The position numbers were made by a program, and so were the translations under genes. Of a stretch of DNA of 22,532 nucleotides, positions 1-8,357 are shown piece by piece; position 1 is the stretch's first letter, and each line of letters opens with the position of its first letter. Source of the DNA: Pseudomonadota bacterium (GTDB lineage: Bacteria > Bdellovibrionota_B > Oligoflexia > Oligoflexales > Bin106). The DNA lies in contig JAPOQT010000004.1 in assembly GCA_026710525.1 (NCBI GenBank), positions 1 to 22,532 on the forward strand, in the 5' to 3' direction. The notes beneath the pieces were generated by a model. That model had not been told where the DNA came from. It was given only the letters and a program-made list of their open reading frames with translations, and made no database searches.

Positions 1-400
1 GGGACCTGATCATAGGCAAATAAAGCCAACGTCGTAGCTTTGGAGGGAGTGCACGAATAAGGACAAAAAAAGGACCTCCCACTAGAATACAAGGCACTGC
101 CAAGAGAATAATGGCTAAGTGTTGGATCATATGCATAAAAAACAATTGGCTAGCTAACGAGTCGCTCACAGGGTTGAGAACAATGAATTGAATAACAATG
201 CCAATCAGAAAAACGATGATTTGCCAAGTTGAAACCGGCTTTTTTTTAAATGATCTTAAACTCAGTAAATAAAAAACCGCGAGTAATAAAAAGAAGATCA
301 ATGTCGGATCAAAAATAAACTGCCAACTCTCAGGTGTTTCAGTAACCTGGGTGAAATTCGGGGTATCATTAGAGTGGGCAAAAGCAGGTAAAGAGATCAT
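1..400 (-). CDS. ctaG: CtaG-family cytochrome c oxidase assembly protein (5' part, cut by window edge)
   Basis: The minus strand reads ATG at 400-398 and stays open to base 1, giving 133 residues with no stop. After a short hydrophobic start come a membrane segment at about 30-47 and another at about 58-76. Next is the stretch SQLFFMHMIQHLAIILLAVP at about 84-103, followed by VGGP. The HMxQH pair (His90, His94) and the following LAxP...GGP are characteristic of the CtaG/Caa3 family, multi-membrane-span proteins that help insert copper into aa3/caa3-type cytochrome oxidase. An in-frame TAG lies eight codons upstream of this ATG with no other ATG, GTG or TTG between, so this is the earliest start. 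The N-terminus (MISLPAFAHS) looks like only the end of a signal peptide, and the nearest GGGAG is about 17 bases away, so the start is not secure. The gene is divergent from the lipoprotein gene at 637. Family recognition is good; the rest of the gene lies outside the window. Confidence 0.8.
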   Translation of the reverse strand, partial: MISLPAFAHSNDTPNFTQVTETPESWQFIFDPTLIFFLLLAVFYLLSLRSFKKKPVSTWQIIVFLIGIVIQFIVLNPVSDSLASQLFFMHMIQHLAIILLAVPCILVGGPFFVLIRALPPKLRRWLYLPMIRS

Positions 401-636
401 AGGATATTTTTTAAATTCTCCCTATTCTTGGTTAGGTAATCGACACGAAAAAAATGATAAATAATTCTCGATCTAAGCCGAAATGGAAGTCATTATAGTT
501 TTGCTTACCATAATAGGTATGGCAGCTTAAGAGCAAGGGCGATCATGACATATTTTTGCTAATTAGCCCAGTGCTAACAAGATAAAAATCATATTAAATT
601 CTGAATTTTAACGTCAACGAATGGAGAGTAAAGAGC

Positions 637-1845
637 ATGCAGGGATCCTTAATAATTGTTTTGATGTACTCTTTTTTATGGCTTACGGTCGGTTGTTCTC
701 AGTTATCACCAGCCAATCACTCTGATCGTTCTGATGATCATAATGAACTAGAGGTAGAAAAGAAAAAAAATAAGGCACCGTCAGTGAGTGAAAATCTTGG
801 CGAGGTGACCGAGTCACAGTCACAGGATGATTCAGAGGCATCTTATCGCCACAAGTTGGTGGTGAAAATCAAACCGTCTGAGGATTTAGTACCAACTCAG
901 GTGTTAGGTGATCATACCTTATCCCTCAACAATATTGGTGGACAAGAGTCCAGTCTTATTAAAGATCGAGAGGAACTTATTATTCATGGTAGTCAGTCGG
1001 GTCACGTGCAATCGCCTAATGTCCTCCTCGCAGCAGCGTCGGCGGAGTTTGAGTATGTTCAAGGTCAAGGGGTACAGTGTGGCAGAATTTATCCAGATAT
1101 TAAAGAGGTGGTGACTCCTATTTTACGCAAAATTCTTACGATGAAGCCTCAAACTATTACCAACAAGGTGGCGAAGGATATTGCTATTCATACGAAAGTT
1201 ATGATGCAAAATATGATGTTGAGTGAAGATCGGCCAATTCATCCCCTTGCTTTCTTTGCCACCATTAAACACTTTGAATCATCGGACCACCGACATGGTT
1301 GGGGGATAAATGATTTTCAATTTTATTCGACTAACTGTGATTCGGGGGTATGTTCCGGCTATTTTCAGGTCGATGTTCACCAAGAACCTGCATGGTCCCT
1401 TGAAGGTATTTGTGGTGCTAATGGTCTTGATATTCTGGGACAAAAAGGTGCCCCTGATGTGTGCTCATCTCTGTTTTGGTGGTTGAAAGGTGCCGGTGGT
1501 AGTAAATGTCGGAAGCTGGTTAATGGTCGTGGTAATCCTTGTCGTGATGAAGGCTTTGTTTGGGATGTGTCTGTTTTTGAACAAGCTTATTTGGCTTATG
1601 GTCAAAAAAATCAGTGGCAGCAATACAACATTCGTGATACCTGGGGGCGAGCTTATTCCGGCGGGCTGGTTAATGGCAAATACTTTTTAGGTTATGAAAA
1701 CTGTGCCGCATCCTACTTTGCCGAGGAACTGTCGCCAAGTCATCAAATCAAAAGCGCGGTTCGGAAATTTTCTGAAGATGTTGGTCTCGCACCAAGTGGA
1801 GAAATTGCTTACCAGCAGTCCACAAGGGTGATTAACCAGGACTAA
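637..1845 (+). CDS. Cys-rich lipoprotein with a possible lysozyme/transglycosylase-like domain
   Basis: 402 aa. The N-terminus is a lipoprotein signal ending LTVGC with Cys20 as the acylation site, so an envelope location is likely. Residues 25-130 are charged and probably disordered. The C-terminal part (about 150-370) carries Cys148, 234, 239, 259, 276, 291, 302 and 356, suggesting several disulfides. The segment at 207-246 reads FFATIKHFESSD... and then SGYFQVD. This resembles the lysozyme-superfamily arrangement of a catalytic Glu in 'ES' (here Glu214) followed 20-30 residues later by a G-x-Q strand motif. That similarity is the only basis for suggesting peptidoglycan cleavage, and it is weak. 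The start is preceded by GGAG about 9 bases upstream (ATGGAGAGTAAAGAGC). The last 14 bases overlap the tail of the convergent FHA/TonB gene. No family was recognised with certainty. Conserved Glu214 in homologues would support the enzyme reading. Confidence 0.8.
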   Translation: MQGSLIIVLMYSFLWLTVGCSQLSPANHSDRSDDHNELEVEKKKNKAPSVSENLGEVTESQSQDDSEASYRHKLVVKIKPSEDLVPTQVLGDHTLSLNNIGGQESSLIKDREELIIHGSQSGHVQSPNVLLAAASAEFEYVQGQGVQCGRIYPDIKEVVTPILRKILTMKPQTITNKVAKDIAIHTKVMMQNMMLSEDRPIHPLAFFATIKHFESSDHRHGWGINDFQFYSTNCDSGVCSGYFQVDVHQEPAWSLEGICGANGLDILGQKGAPDVCSSLFWWLKGAGGSKCRKLVNGRGNPCRDEGFVWDVSVFEQAYLAYGQKNQWQQYNIRDTWGRAYSGGLVNGKYFLGYENCAASYFAEELSPSHQIKSAVRKFSEDVGLAPSGEIAYQQSTRVINQD

Positions 1846-3895
1846 ATAACCAAGGATATTTAACGATAACTTTTTGACCGCCGACAGGCTTGGGAAATCT
1901 CCAGGTTCTGATTTTCTTACCAACACAGTCAAATAATCCAGGGCCAATGTCGTTTTGAATCGCCTTCTGGGATATCACCGTACCACCAGCGCCAATGACG
2001 AACTGAACGGTTAATTTCCCTCTGGCTTGAGGGCTTTGCTTAAGCGTTTGTTCATAGCAGTAGCGAATAGCATTGGAGTTTGCTCGAATACTCCCATTAA
2101 CTTGCTCTTGTGTAAGTCCGCCTGAAATACCTGGCGCACCAGCATTACCCACATTCACTCTGATCTGACCTCGATTTTTTCCTAAACCTGAATTGAAACT
2201 ACCACCCACTCCTTTGCCACTATCGAGTAGGCCACCGCCACCTGAACCAAGAGCATTAAGTTGTCTGTCAGAGCCCTCAAGTCCTAAAGCAGAACCGCTG
2301 GTGAGGGAGCCACCAAGACCATGAGTCCTACTAGCTGAACCAGAGCCGCCACCTAAGCCGCCACCTGAAGATTTAAAATTAGTGGCAATGGCGCCAGCAC
2401 CTGCTTTATTAAAGATTTTGCCAGCATTTTGACCAAGGGAATCCAAATTGATCCCAGCTGCTTTTTTGTTGCTCACACCAGCCACACCAGGAGCACTTGT
2501 AGAACCGGTTCCTTTCCTGGCACCACCTAATTGGTTGTTACCACCTCCGAGTGCACCTTTTTTCGCTTTCCCGGTAGCGATCACAGATTTAGCATTATTA
2601 CCGCCAGCAGCTGCTCTAGCTGCCGGTGGTTTAGGTGTTTTGGCCAGGGTTTTTTTAGGCGCTGACGCAGGAGCGGCTGCCGGAGTAACCACCTGTTTTG
2701 CCGGTGGTTTTGGTGGTATTAGTTTCTTTTTTGTGGGAGTAGGTTTGGGCTGCACAATTTTTTGCGGTTTCTTTTTTGCCACCACCTTTTTGGGTTCAGG
2801 TTTTGGTTTAGGTTTTGGTTTAATTTGAGGCACAATCGGCTTTTTCTTTTCTTTCGGTTTGTGTTTAATGGTAACCGGTTTTTTCTCGACTTTGGGTTTT
2901 TCTTTTTTCGGTGGCTTAACATCTTGAGTTATGCCAACGATAGACCAGATGTCATCTTCTTGGAGACTTTTTTCCGAAGGCGGCGTAATATTTACCACCA
3001 AAGATATTAGGAGAAAAAATATTGTGCCAAAAAGAATGAGAGAAAGAAACAGGGGGTCACGTGGTGAGTGTTTTGGCAGTTTGAGTTTTGGCAGTGTTAC
3101 ATATAGCAGGAAATAACGGATAGGACCGTACTGAATATCAGCAATATCCGTGGTTGATAATTTTATTTTACCCGCTTTTGTTACTTGTTTAATTTTACCA
3201 GAGCGTCGAAGACGGGCTTTCATGCCACTGATGAGATTAATGGTATAACCACTAGGTGTGACTTTCGCCAAGGGTGTGAGCTTGATTTTCTTTGGGCCGG
3301 CAGCAATAAAATCAGCGCGCCCTCCCTCACCTATTGAGGCTATTGATTTTAACTTTGGTGCATTTTTCTTTTGTGATGGTTTATAAAAATGCTCGATTTC
3401 AAGAACGCGATCACCCCAGTACGCAACAATTTCAAGGATTTTACCTCTGGGTGTTTTGTTAGCATCCACATCAAATAGGGTTTGAGCATCTTGGCTGTCC
3501 TCGAACTGTTCTGGCTCATCAGTCGTATCCTGCTTTTGATCATCCAAAATAGTACCAGTGGCTGCATGGGGATGGCGATCTTGTTTTAAATTGTGCTCAA
3601 AATGGAGTTCAACACTGCCTATTTTTAATTGGTCTCCGACTTTGAGCTCTGCTTCAACATCGATTTTTTGGGTGTTAATAAAAACACCGTGTTCACTACC
3701 AAGATCTGAGATTAGCCAACCACCATCCGTTTGCATTTCGAGTAAGCAATGAATCGGTTCAACATTTTTACCGGCGAGTACCAGGTGATTAGACGGCAGC
3801 GACCCCACGGTTATCGTTGGCTGTTCTAAGCGAAAGCTTCGCAGACCCGAAACGGTGTTATAAATAAGAAAGTATCGCTTGGGTGAAGAGGACAT
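1832..3895 (-). CDS. FHA - transmembrane - AgmX/PglI-type TonB-like C-terminal protein (GltG/PglI-like)
   Basis: 687 aa. Domains in order are: an FHA-like fold at about 27-100; a second cytoplasmic domain at about 150-265, beginning KILEIVAYWGDRVLEIEHF, as found in adventurous-gliding proteins of this type; one membrane span at about 281-303; a Lys/Pro-rich linker at 327-425 (KPKPKPKPEPKK); a Gly/Ser/Ala-rich stretch at 428-592; and a compact C-terminal domain at 594-685 with paired Cys613 and Cys657 and the RYCYEQTL...WRFPKP...YPWLF pattern of the AgmX/PglI C-terminal domain. The layout puts FHA in the cytoplasm and the TonB-like end in the periplasm, as expected for a protein that couples an ExbB/ExbD-type motor to the envelope. 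The FHA phosphothreonine-binding positions look substituted: GS for GR at 31-32, ExxH for SxxH at 46-49, HG for NG at 69-70. It is the last gene of the motor operon, 143 bp after the TPR lipoprotein gene. Its role in gliding is inferred from Myxococcus xanthus. Confidence 0.88.
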   Translation of the reverse strand: MSSSPKRYFLIYNTVSGLRSFRLEQPTITVGSLPSNHLVLAGKNVEPIHCLLEMQTDGGWLISDLGSEHGVFINTQKIDVEAELKVGDQLKIGSVELHFEHNLKQDRHPHAATGTILDDQKQDTTDEPEQFEDSQDAQTLFDVDANKTPRGKILEIVAYWGDRVLEIEHFYKPSQKKNAPKLKSIASIGEGGRADFIAAGPKKIKLTPLAKVTPSGYTINLISGMKARLRRSGKIKQVTKAGKIKLSTTDIADIQYGPIRYFLLYVTLPKLKLPKHSPRDPLFLSLILFGTIFFLLISLVVNITPPSEKSLQEDDIWSIVGITQDVKPPKKEKPKVEKKPVTIKHKPKEKKKPIVPQIKPKPKPKPEPKKVVAKKKPQKIVQPKPTPTKKKLIPPKPPAKQVVTPAAAPASAPKKTLAKTPKPPAARAAAGGNNAKSVIATGKAKKGALGGGNNQLGGARKGTGSTSAPGVAGVSNKKAAGINLDSLGQNAGKIFNKAGAGAIATNFKSSGGGLGGGSGSASRTHGLGGSLTSGSALGLEGSDRQLNALGSGGGGLLDSGKGVGGSFNSGLGKNRGQIRVNVGNAGAPGISGGLTQEQVNGSIRANSNAIRYCYEQTLKQSPQARGKLTVQFVIGAGGTVISQKAIQNDIGPGLFDCVGKKIRTWRFPKPVGGQKVIVKYPWLFSPG

Positions 3896-4038
3896 ATGAA
3901 GTTCTTATATGTAGGAAGTCTTAAGTTGCATTGGTCCATCAGTTTTAAAACGCTTACAGTCAATTCATTATAACAAAAGCTAAGAGTTGATCACTGTATG
4001 AGCCCTGCCTATCTTGCATGGTGAGATGACGTGATTCA

Positions 4039-5058
4039 TTACGGTAGTCTTTCTAAGATCTGGAAGGCTACTTCATCCCAATTAGGATCGCCACCAGACT
4101 GTTGAGTAGCTTTTTCAATTAAGTCCCTTGCTTTTTGCGGGTCTCCTTTGTTTTCAAAATAAAATAATCCACAATTAAACAGGACCACTTTATGGTTACT
4201 TTTTTCTCGAACTAAACGAGAACAAGATGAATCAACTCGGGTATTTCGTTTATTCTGCCTATCAGCAGTAATGAGAGCTGTTCGGGCATACCAATTTTCT
4301 TGTAATCCAGAGAGATGCTTTTGTGCTTCGCTGTAATGACCATATTTTAAAGCTAAGAAACCCATATTAAAAAGGGCGGGGGTGTATCTTGGTGCAGCCT
4401 TTAAAGCTTTTTTGAAATAAGTGGCAGCACTGGATGTTTGTGACACCTGTAATGATGCTACTCCATATGCATTGAAGATTGATGCTTTGATTTGAGGGTT
4501 TTTCGTGCTGGCTAATAGTGGTTCTAAAAAGACGCGAGCTCGAGCAATATTTTTTTCCTGAAGAGCAGCCAAACCAATTTCTAGTTTCGCTAGCTCTGGC
4601 AGATCTTTCTTGGTCTTTTTTATTCTGAGGTTCATCAATCCTCTGGCGTGATTAAGAACCTCAAGGGTGTCAGCGCCACCAAGACGGGCGGCTACTAGTC
4701 CGTCGAGTAAAGATTTTTCATCAGTAGGTTCTTTATCTCGTAACGTGTTGGCGTAATCAGAAGCTTGTCCTCGAGAAATAGCTGACGGTGTTAAGGGATT
4801 ATTAGATAAAGAATTCATGATAACACCACGGTGTGACAACATATCCCCTGATGAGCGGTCATCAACCTGATAATCGTTCTCTGTGTCTTGACTTGCTGGC
4901 GGCTGATTGTTGTCACCGCGACGAGCACCTGAAAGCTTTGAACTGCTGGATGATGTGCTGGCACAGGACATCAGTGTTAATAAGCTACTGATGACAATAA
5001 AGTAGCGAAGCAAGATATATTTTTGTGATTTTTGGCTATGATCATAATAGAAAGTCAT
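4039..5058 (-). CDS. TPR lipoprotein of the Agl-Glt-like cluster (GltE/AglT-like)
   Basis: 339 aa. A basic N-terminus and hydrophobic run (ILLRYFIVISSLLTLMSC) end in a lipobox with Cys32. A Ser-rich linker follows (CASTSSSSS), typical of an outer-membrane-anchored lipoprotein. Residues from about 110 to 300 are helical tetratricopeptide repeats. The clearest is FNAYGVASLQVSQTSSAATY followed by a helix ending ALKAAPRYTPAL, and then ALFNMGFLALKYGHYSEAQ. Cys279 and Cys295 near the C-terminus may form a disulfide. The gene follows the 1057-aa TPR gene after only 24 bp, so co-transcription is very likely. In M. xanthus, the TPR lipoprotein GltE (AglT) is part of the periplasmic Glt complex, and position plus architecture make that the best analogy. 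TPR proteins converge strongly, so one-to-one orthology is not established. A modest GAG lies about 9 bases before the ATG. Confidence 0.85.
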   Translation of the reverse strand: MTFYYDHSQKSQKYILLRYFIVISSLLTLMSCASTSSSSSKLSGARRGDNNQPPASQDTENDYQVDDRSSGDMLSHRGVIMNSLSNNPLTPSAISRGQASDYANTLRDKEPTDEKSLLDGLVAARLGGADTLEVLNHARGLMNLRIKKTKKDLPELAKLEIGLAALQEKNIARARVFLEPLLASTKNPQIKASIFNAYGVASLQVSQTSSAATYFKKALKAAPRYTPALFNMGFLALKYGHYSEAQKHLSGLQENWYARTALITADRQNKRNTRVDSSCSRLVREKSNHKVVLFNCGLFYFENKGDPQKARDLIEKATQQSGGDPNWDEVAFQILERLP

Positions 5059-5082
5059 GTGGTAATCTCGTTATTATGAAGT

Positions 5083-8000
5083 TTAATGGGTCGAATTAAC
5101 ATGGGACATAATCTCCTGAGATGCTGGGCTACCAATGAAATCAGGGGTGATAACCCAATCAACAGTGGTTGTTTTTTGACCTTTTCTGCGTGCTATAGCT
5201 TCGGCAATATACCGGCTATGATAACTGTAAATCGAAAACTTTTTAGAGTCATTGTGAGCATTTTGATAGATACTGCTAGCTTTTTGATAAGCCTGATCAG
5301 CAAGGGGTTTGAGTTGTTTTTTAACATCGGCAATTTTAGCCCCTTGGATGTTTGGCGGATTCGTATATTGATCACCAAACTGTTCCCAAGCAAGGGCAAT
5401 TTCATATTGTGCTGCCACCCCCCAATAAGGGTCTTGAGTCGCAATCACCTGTTTGAAGGCACTTTCTAGATTTTGTAAGGTCTGTTGTTGTTTATTCATT
5501 GATTGCTCCAAAGTGGCCAGAGCTCCGCCTCTAAGTTTGGTTTTTGCATATTGACTTTTATATGGCAAAGCTTGGAGGAAAGCGATTTCAGCCACAGCTT
5601 CTCGGGCGCTTGCGTCTTGTAAGACGCCACCTTGATTACTTCGGAAAAGAGCTAAAATTTGTTTAGCATAAGTATTTTGCGCACCACCCTGTTTGCCGGT
5701 GGCCTCAAAGAGTTTGTGGATGGCTCGTATTTTTTGGGCAGTGCCCACAGCTGGTAGGGAGATATAGTGTTTCACGATGGTAGCGAGTGCTGTGTTGTTT
5801 CTGCGGCCGAAGTAGGTGAGCACCAAGTCTTCCACTCGAGAGGCATAAGCAGCCATGTTTCTTTGACCGAGGGCTCGACAATGTTTTAAGATATTCGAGG
5901 GGTTTTGGTAAATCACAATCGACAGGTCACATGATTGTTCCATAGCCACATTCATTTTCGGCGATTTTGGATAGCGATTAATAAACAGGGTATAGTATTT
6001 GAGAGCATTTTCGTAGTCGACTAAATTTGATGACATTTCAGCCATGCGAATCAAAGAAATTTCCGCTTCAGGCACATGCTTAAATTTTGTAACAATGACG
6101 CGATCAGCTTTCACTGAGCTGGGATAATCTCCGCCCTCAATAAAAGCAAGAGCTGCGTTGTAATAGTATTTATAAACACCTTTATAATTGGGATATTTGC
6201 TCGCTAGTTTAAGGAATCCTTTGGCCTTTTGGATAGCGCTATTTTCTTTATTCACCGTTTCTTCATTCACACCCCTGAGAAGATCATTCAGTTTTTTCCC
6301 AGTACTACCCTTGTTATAAGCAGGAATTTTGGTAAATTCAAGAAGGGCTAGGTTAAGCCCCTTCTTATCCTGGTTATAGAGTGGAATAATACTGAGGACT
6401 GCTTTTGATCCTTCCTTACTTCCTGGATAAGATCGTGCTACCACCCAAAGATACTTTAAGGCGTTTTTTCGATCATTATGACGTAGGTAAGTTTCAGCAA
6501 TATAGACGTGACAGTTCTTTTTCACCTTTTTATCATCAGGATACCAGCGTAGGAAGGTACCACAGGCTTTAATAAAGTTACTCGCTTTGGTTGATAGTGG
6601 TTTTTTAGTGTCGTTAGCGACAAGCTGAGTTGTTGCGGATAAAATCTTTTTCAGTTCAGGCTCGTAAGACTTATAGAAAGAATCAAGCATGTAGCTAGTA
6701 GCCTTAGCATGAATGTTACTCAGGATTTCTCCGTCTTCGCTATAGATCACAGCTTTTTTCTTACCAGCAATAGTGATTTCAAGATACAAACGACCAGCTT
6801 GGATATATTTCTTTTCAAAATAAAGAAGATCAGCAAGGTTAAATTTTACTTCGATATATTGCTTAGCTCTCGGGAAATGAGCAAGGAATAACTTATATCC
6901 CTTAGCAGCTTCGCTCATGAGACCTTTTGAATTTCCTTTTTGTGCGTTTTTATGGGTAATTTTTGCGTAGTAAAGCATGAGGTCACGAATATCTTTCTGG
7001 GTTTCGAGCACTAACTTTCTATTTTGACGATTAGCCTTGGCCCATGGTGAATTATCCGAATACTTTACTGCATATAATTTTAATTCTCGCCAAATATTCC
7101 GGTAGTCACCGACTTCATAAGTGAGGGCGATAATCGATGACTGGGCTGATGGTGCCTCTTCTGAAGAAGGTGATGCGGTTTGGATTTTCTTAAATACTTC
7201 AATAGCTTTTCTAAATTTACCTTGATCAATAAGAGTGTTAGCTAGTAGCTCGAGGAAACGATTAACGTAGGTAACACCACCGTTGGATCGAAAATAGGTA
7301 ATGGCTTGCCCGATATCACCAATGGCTGCAAAAGCATGCACAATATTCCCGAGCGCCTCTTCACCTAAAAAAACCGCACTTTTTGAGCCATTCTTTGCTC
7401 GTGAGATGGTTTGTTTCCAGTACGTAGCTGCACTACGGTGGTCGTTGAGATTGTAATGGGTCCAACCTAATTTGAACATAGCCCATAAGTAGCGCTGGGA
7501 AGACTTGTAGGTATGAATCACTTTTTTATAGTTGAGTTGAGCTTTTTTAAAATCGTTCTTCTGGAAATAGTAGTCGCCAAGAGAATAGTAAGCATCTCCC
7601 GTAATCGAAGAATTAGGGAAGCGGTAAATTAAGTTACTGAGGACCTTAGCGGCGTCATCTTCACGAGCAAGAAACTGATAACCAAGAGCTTGGTTGTATA
7701 GGACTACGTCGAGTGGCTGACTTTTGGGGAACTCTTTGACAATACTCTGAGAGAGTTGAATAAATTTTTTCCAGAGTCGTTTTGACTTTGTATGGGTCAG
7801 AAGGGGCTCAGCACCCTTTTTGCCTCTAGCTTGCCAAGCCTCCCATTGTTTCTCATATTTTTCGTACTCTTTTGACGTGAGGAAAACAGACTGCTCTAGT
7901 TGGAGTTGGAGCATTTCTTTCATAACCTTGAGTTTTTGTGGTGACTTAGGAGGTAATCGTTTCAGCAAATTTCTCATTTGCATCAGTGTTTTAGAAATTC

Positions 8001-8256
8001 CTTTGATTAAACGGACTTCAATGGTGGAAGCAATGAGAGCTGCTCGAGAAATACGTGGGCCAGTGCTAGCTTCTATCGGTTTACTGGCTTCTCTCCTCCG
8101 CTCTTTGATACCAATCTCTGACTGTTCCCGGTTAAGTCCTTGACCATAATTGCTTGTGATCGGCAGAGTAACCCATATCAACATCAGAGTGCCGGTTAAT
8201 AGCAGTAGCTGTTTAATAAAGACTTTTACAGGTGGTATGTAGAATTTATCCTGCAT
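5083..8256 (-). CDS. Large periplasmic TPR protein (GltD/AgmU-like)
   Basis: 1057 aa. One hydrophobic segment (about 12-33) serves as a signal peptide or anchor; no lipobox Cys follows. The rest is almost wholly helical repeats. Well-formed TPR pairs lie at about 184-285 (for example DAYYSLGDYYFQKNDFKKAQ), with further units near 300-380, 465-505, 585-640 and 735-765 (YENALKYYTLFINRYPKS). A coiled, charged region at 70-180 precedes the first repeats. The TPR array suggests a scaffold in the periplasm. In M. xanthus, the similarly very long TPR protein AgmU (GltD) belongs to the gliding complex, and this gene has the matching size and neighbourhood. The ribosome-binding site is weak (AAGAAAG about 11 bases upstream of the ATG). 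The downstream gene starts 24 bp later and the upstream gene ends 101 bp before. The end reads ...SQEIMSHVNSTH, with no obvious extra domain. Assignment as a TPR protein is firm; the orthology is inferred. Confidence 0.88.
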   Translation of the reverse strand: MQDKFYIPPVKVFIKQLLLLTGTLMLIWVTLPITSNYGQGLNREQSEIGIKERRREASKPIEASTGPRISRAALIASTIEVRLIKGISKTLMQMRNLLKRLPPKSPQKLKVMKEMLQLQLEQSVFLTSKEYEKYEKQWEAWQARGKKGAEPLLTHTKSKRLWKKFIQLSQSIVKEFPKSQPLDVVLYNQALGYQFLAREDDAAKVLSNLIYRFPNSSITGDAYYSLGDYYFQKNDFKKAQLNYKKVIHTYKSSQRYLWAMFKLGWTHYNLNDHRSAATYWKQTISRAKNGSKSAVFLGEEALGNIVHAFAAIGDIGQAITYFRSNGGVTYVNRFLELLANTLIDQGKFRKAIEVFKKIQTASPSSEEAPSAQSSIIALTYEVGDYRNIWRELKLYAVKYSDNSPWAKANRQNRKLVLETQKDIRDLMLYYAKITHKNAQKGNSKGLMSEAAKGYKLFLAHFPRAKQYIEVKFNLADLLYFEKKYIQAGRLYLEITIAGKKKAVIYSEDGEILSNIHAKATSYMLDSFYKSYEPELKKILSATTQLVANDTKKPLSTKASNFIKACGTFLRWYPDDKKVKKNCHVYIAETYLRHNDRKNALKYLWVVARSYPGSKEGSKAVLSIIPLYNQDKKGLNLALLEFTKIPAYNKGSTGKKLNDLLRGVNEETVNKENSAIQKAKGFLKLASKYPNYKGVYKYYYNAALAFIEGGDYPSSVKADRVIVTKFKHVPEAEISLIRMAEMSSNLVDYENALKYYTLFINRYPKSPKMNVAMEQSCDLSIVIYQNPSNILKHCRALGQRNMAAYASRVEDLVLTYFGRRNNTALATIVKHYISLPAVGTAQKIRAIHKLFEATGKQGGAQNTYAKQILALFRSNQGGVLQDASAREAVAEIAFLQALPYKSQYAKTKLRGGALATLEQSMNKQQQTLQNLESAFKQVIATQDPYWGVAAQYEIALAWEQFGDQYTNPPNIQGAKIADVKKQLKPLADQAYQKASSIYQNAHNDSKKFSIYSYHSRYIAEAIARRKGQKTTTVDWVITPDFIGSPASQEIMSHVNSTH

Positions 8257-8357
8257 AAATCGTAATCTTTCTTGTAAGCTATTAAGTGATAGCTTCAGTG
8301 GTGTTAAGTCGTAACTTATTCAATGGTTATGGTTTTTCGTATCAAACATATATTTTC

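Noticed and set aside
2448..2828. 126-codon plus-strand open frame rich in Ala, Gly, Leu and Phe
   Set aside because: It is the reverse complement of the Lys/Pro/Gly-rich linker of the FHA-TonB gene; its composition is forced by that low-complexity region.
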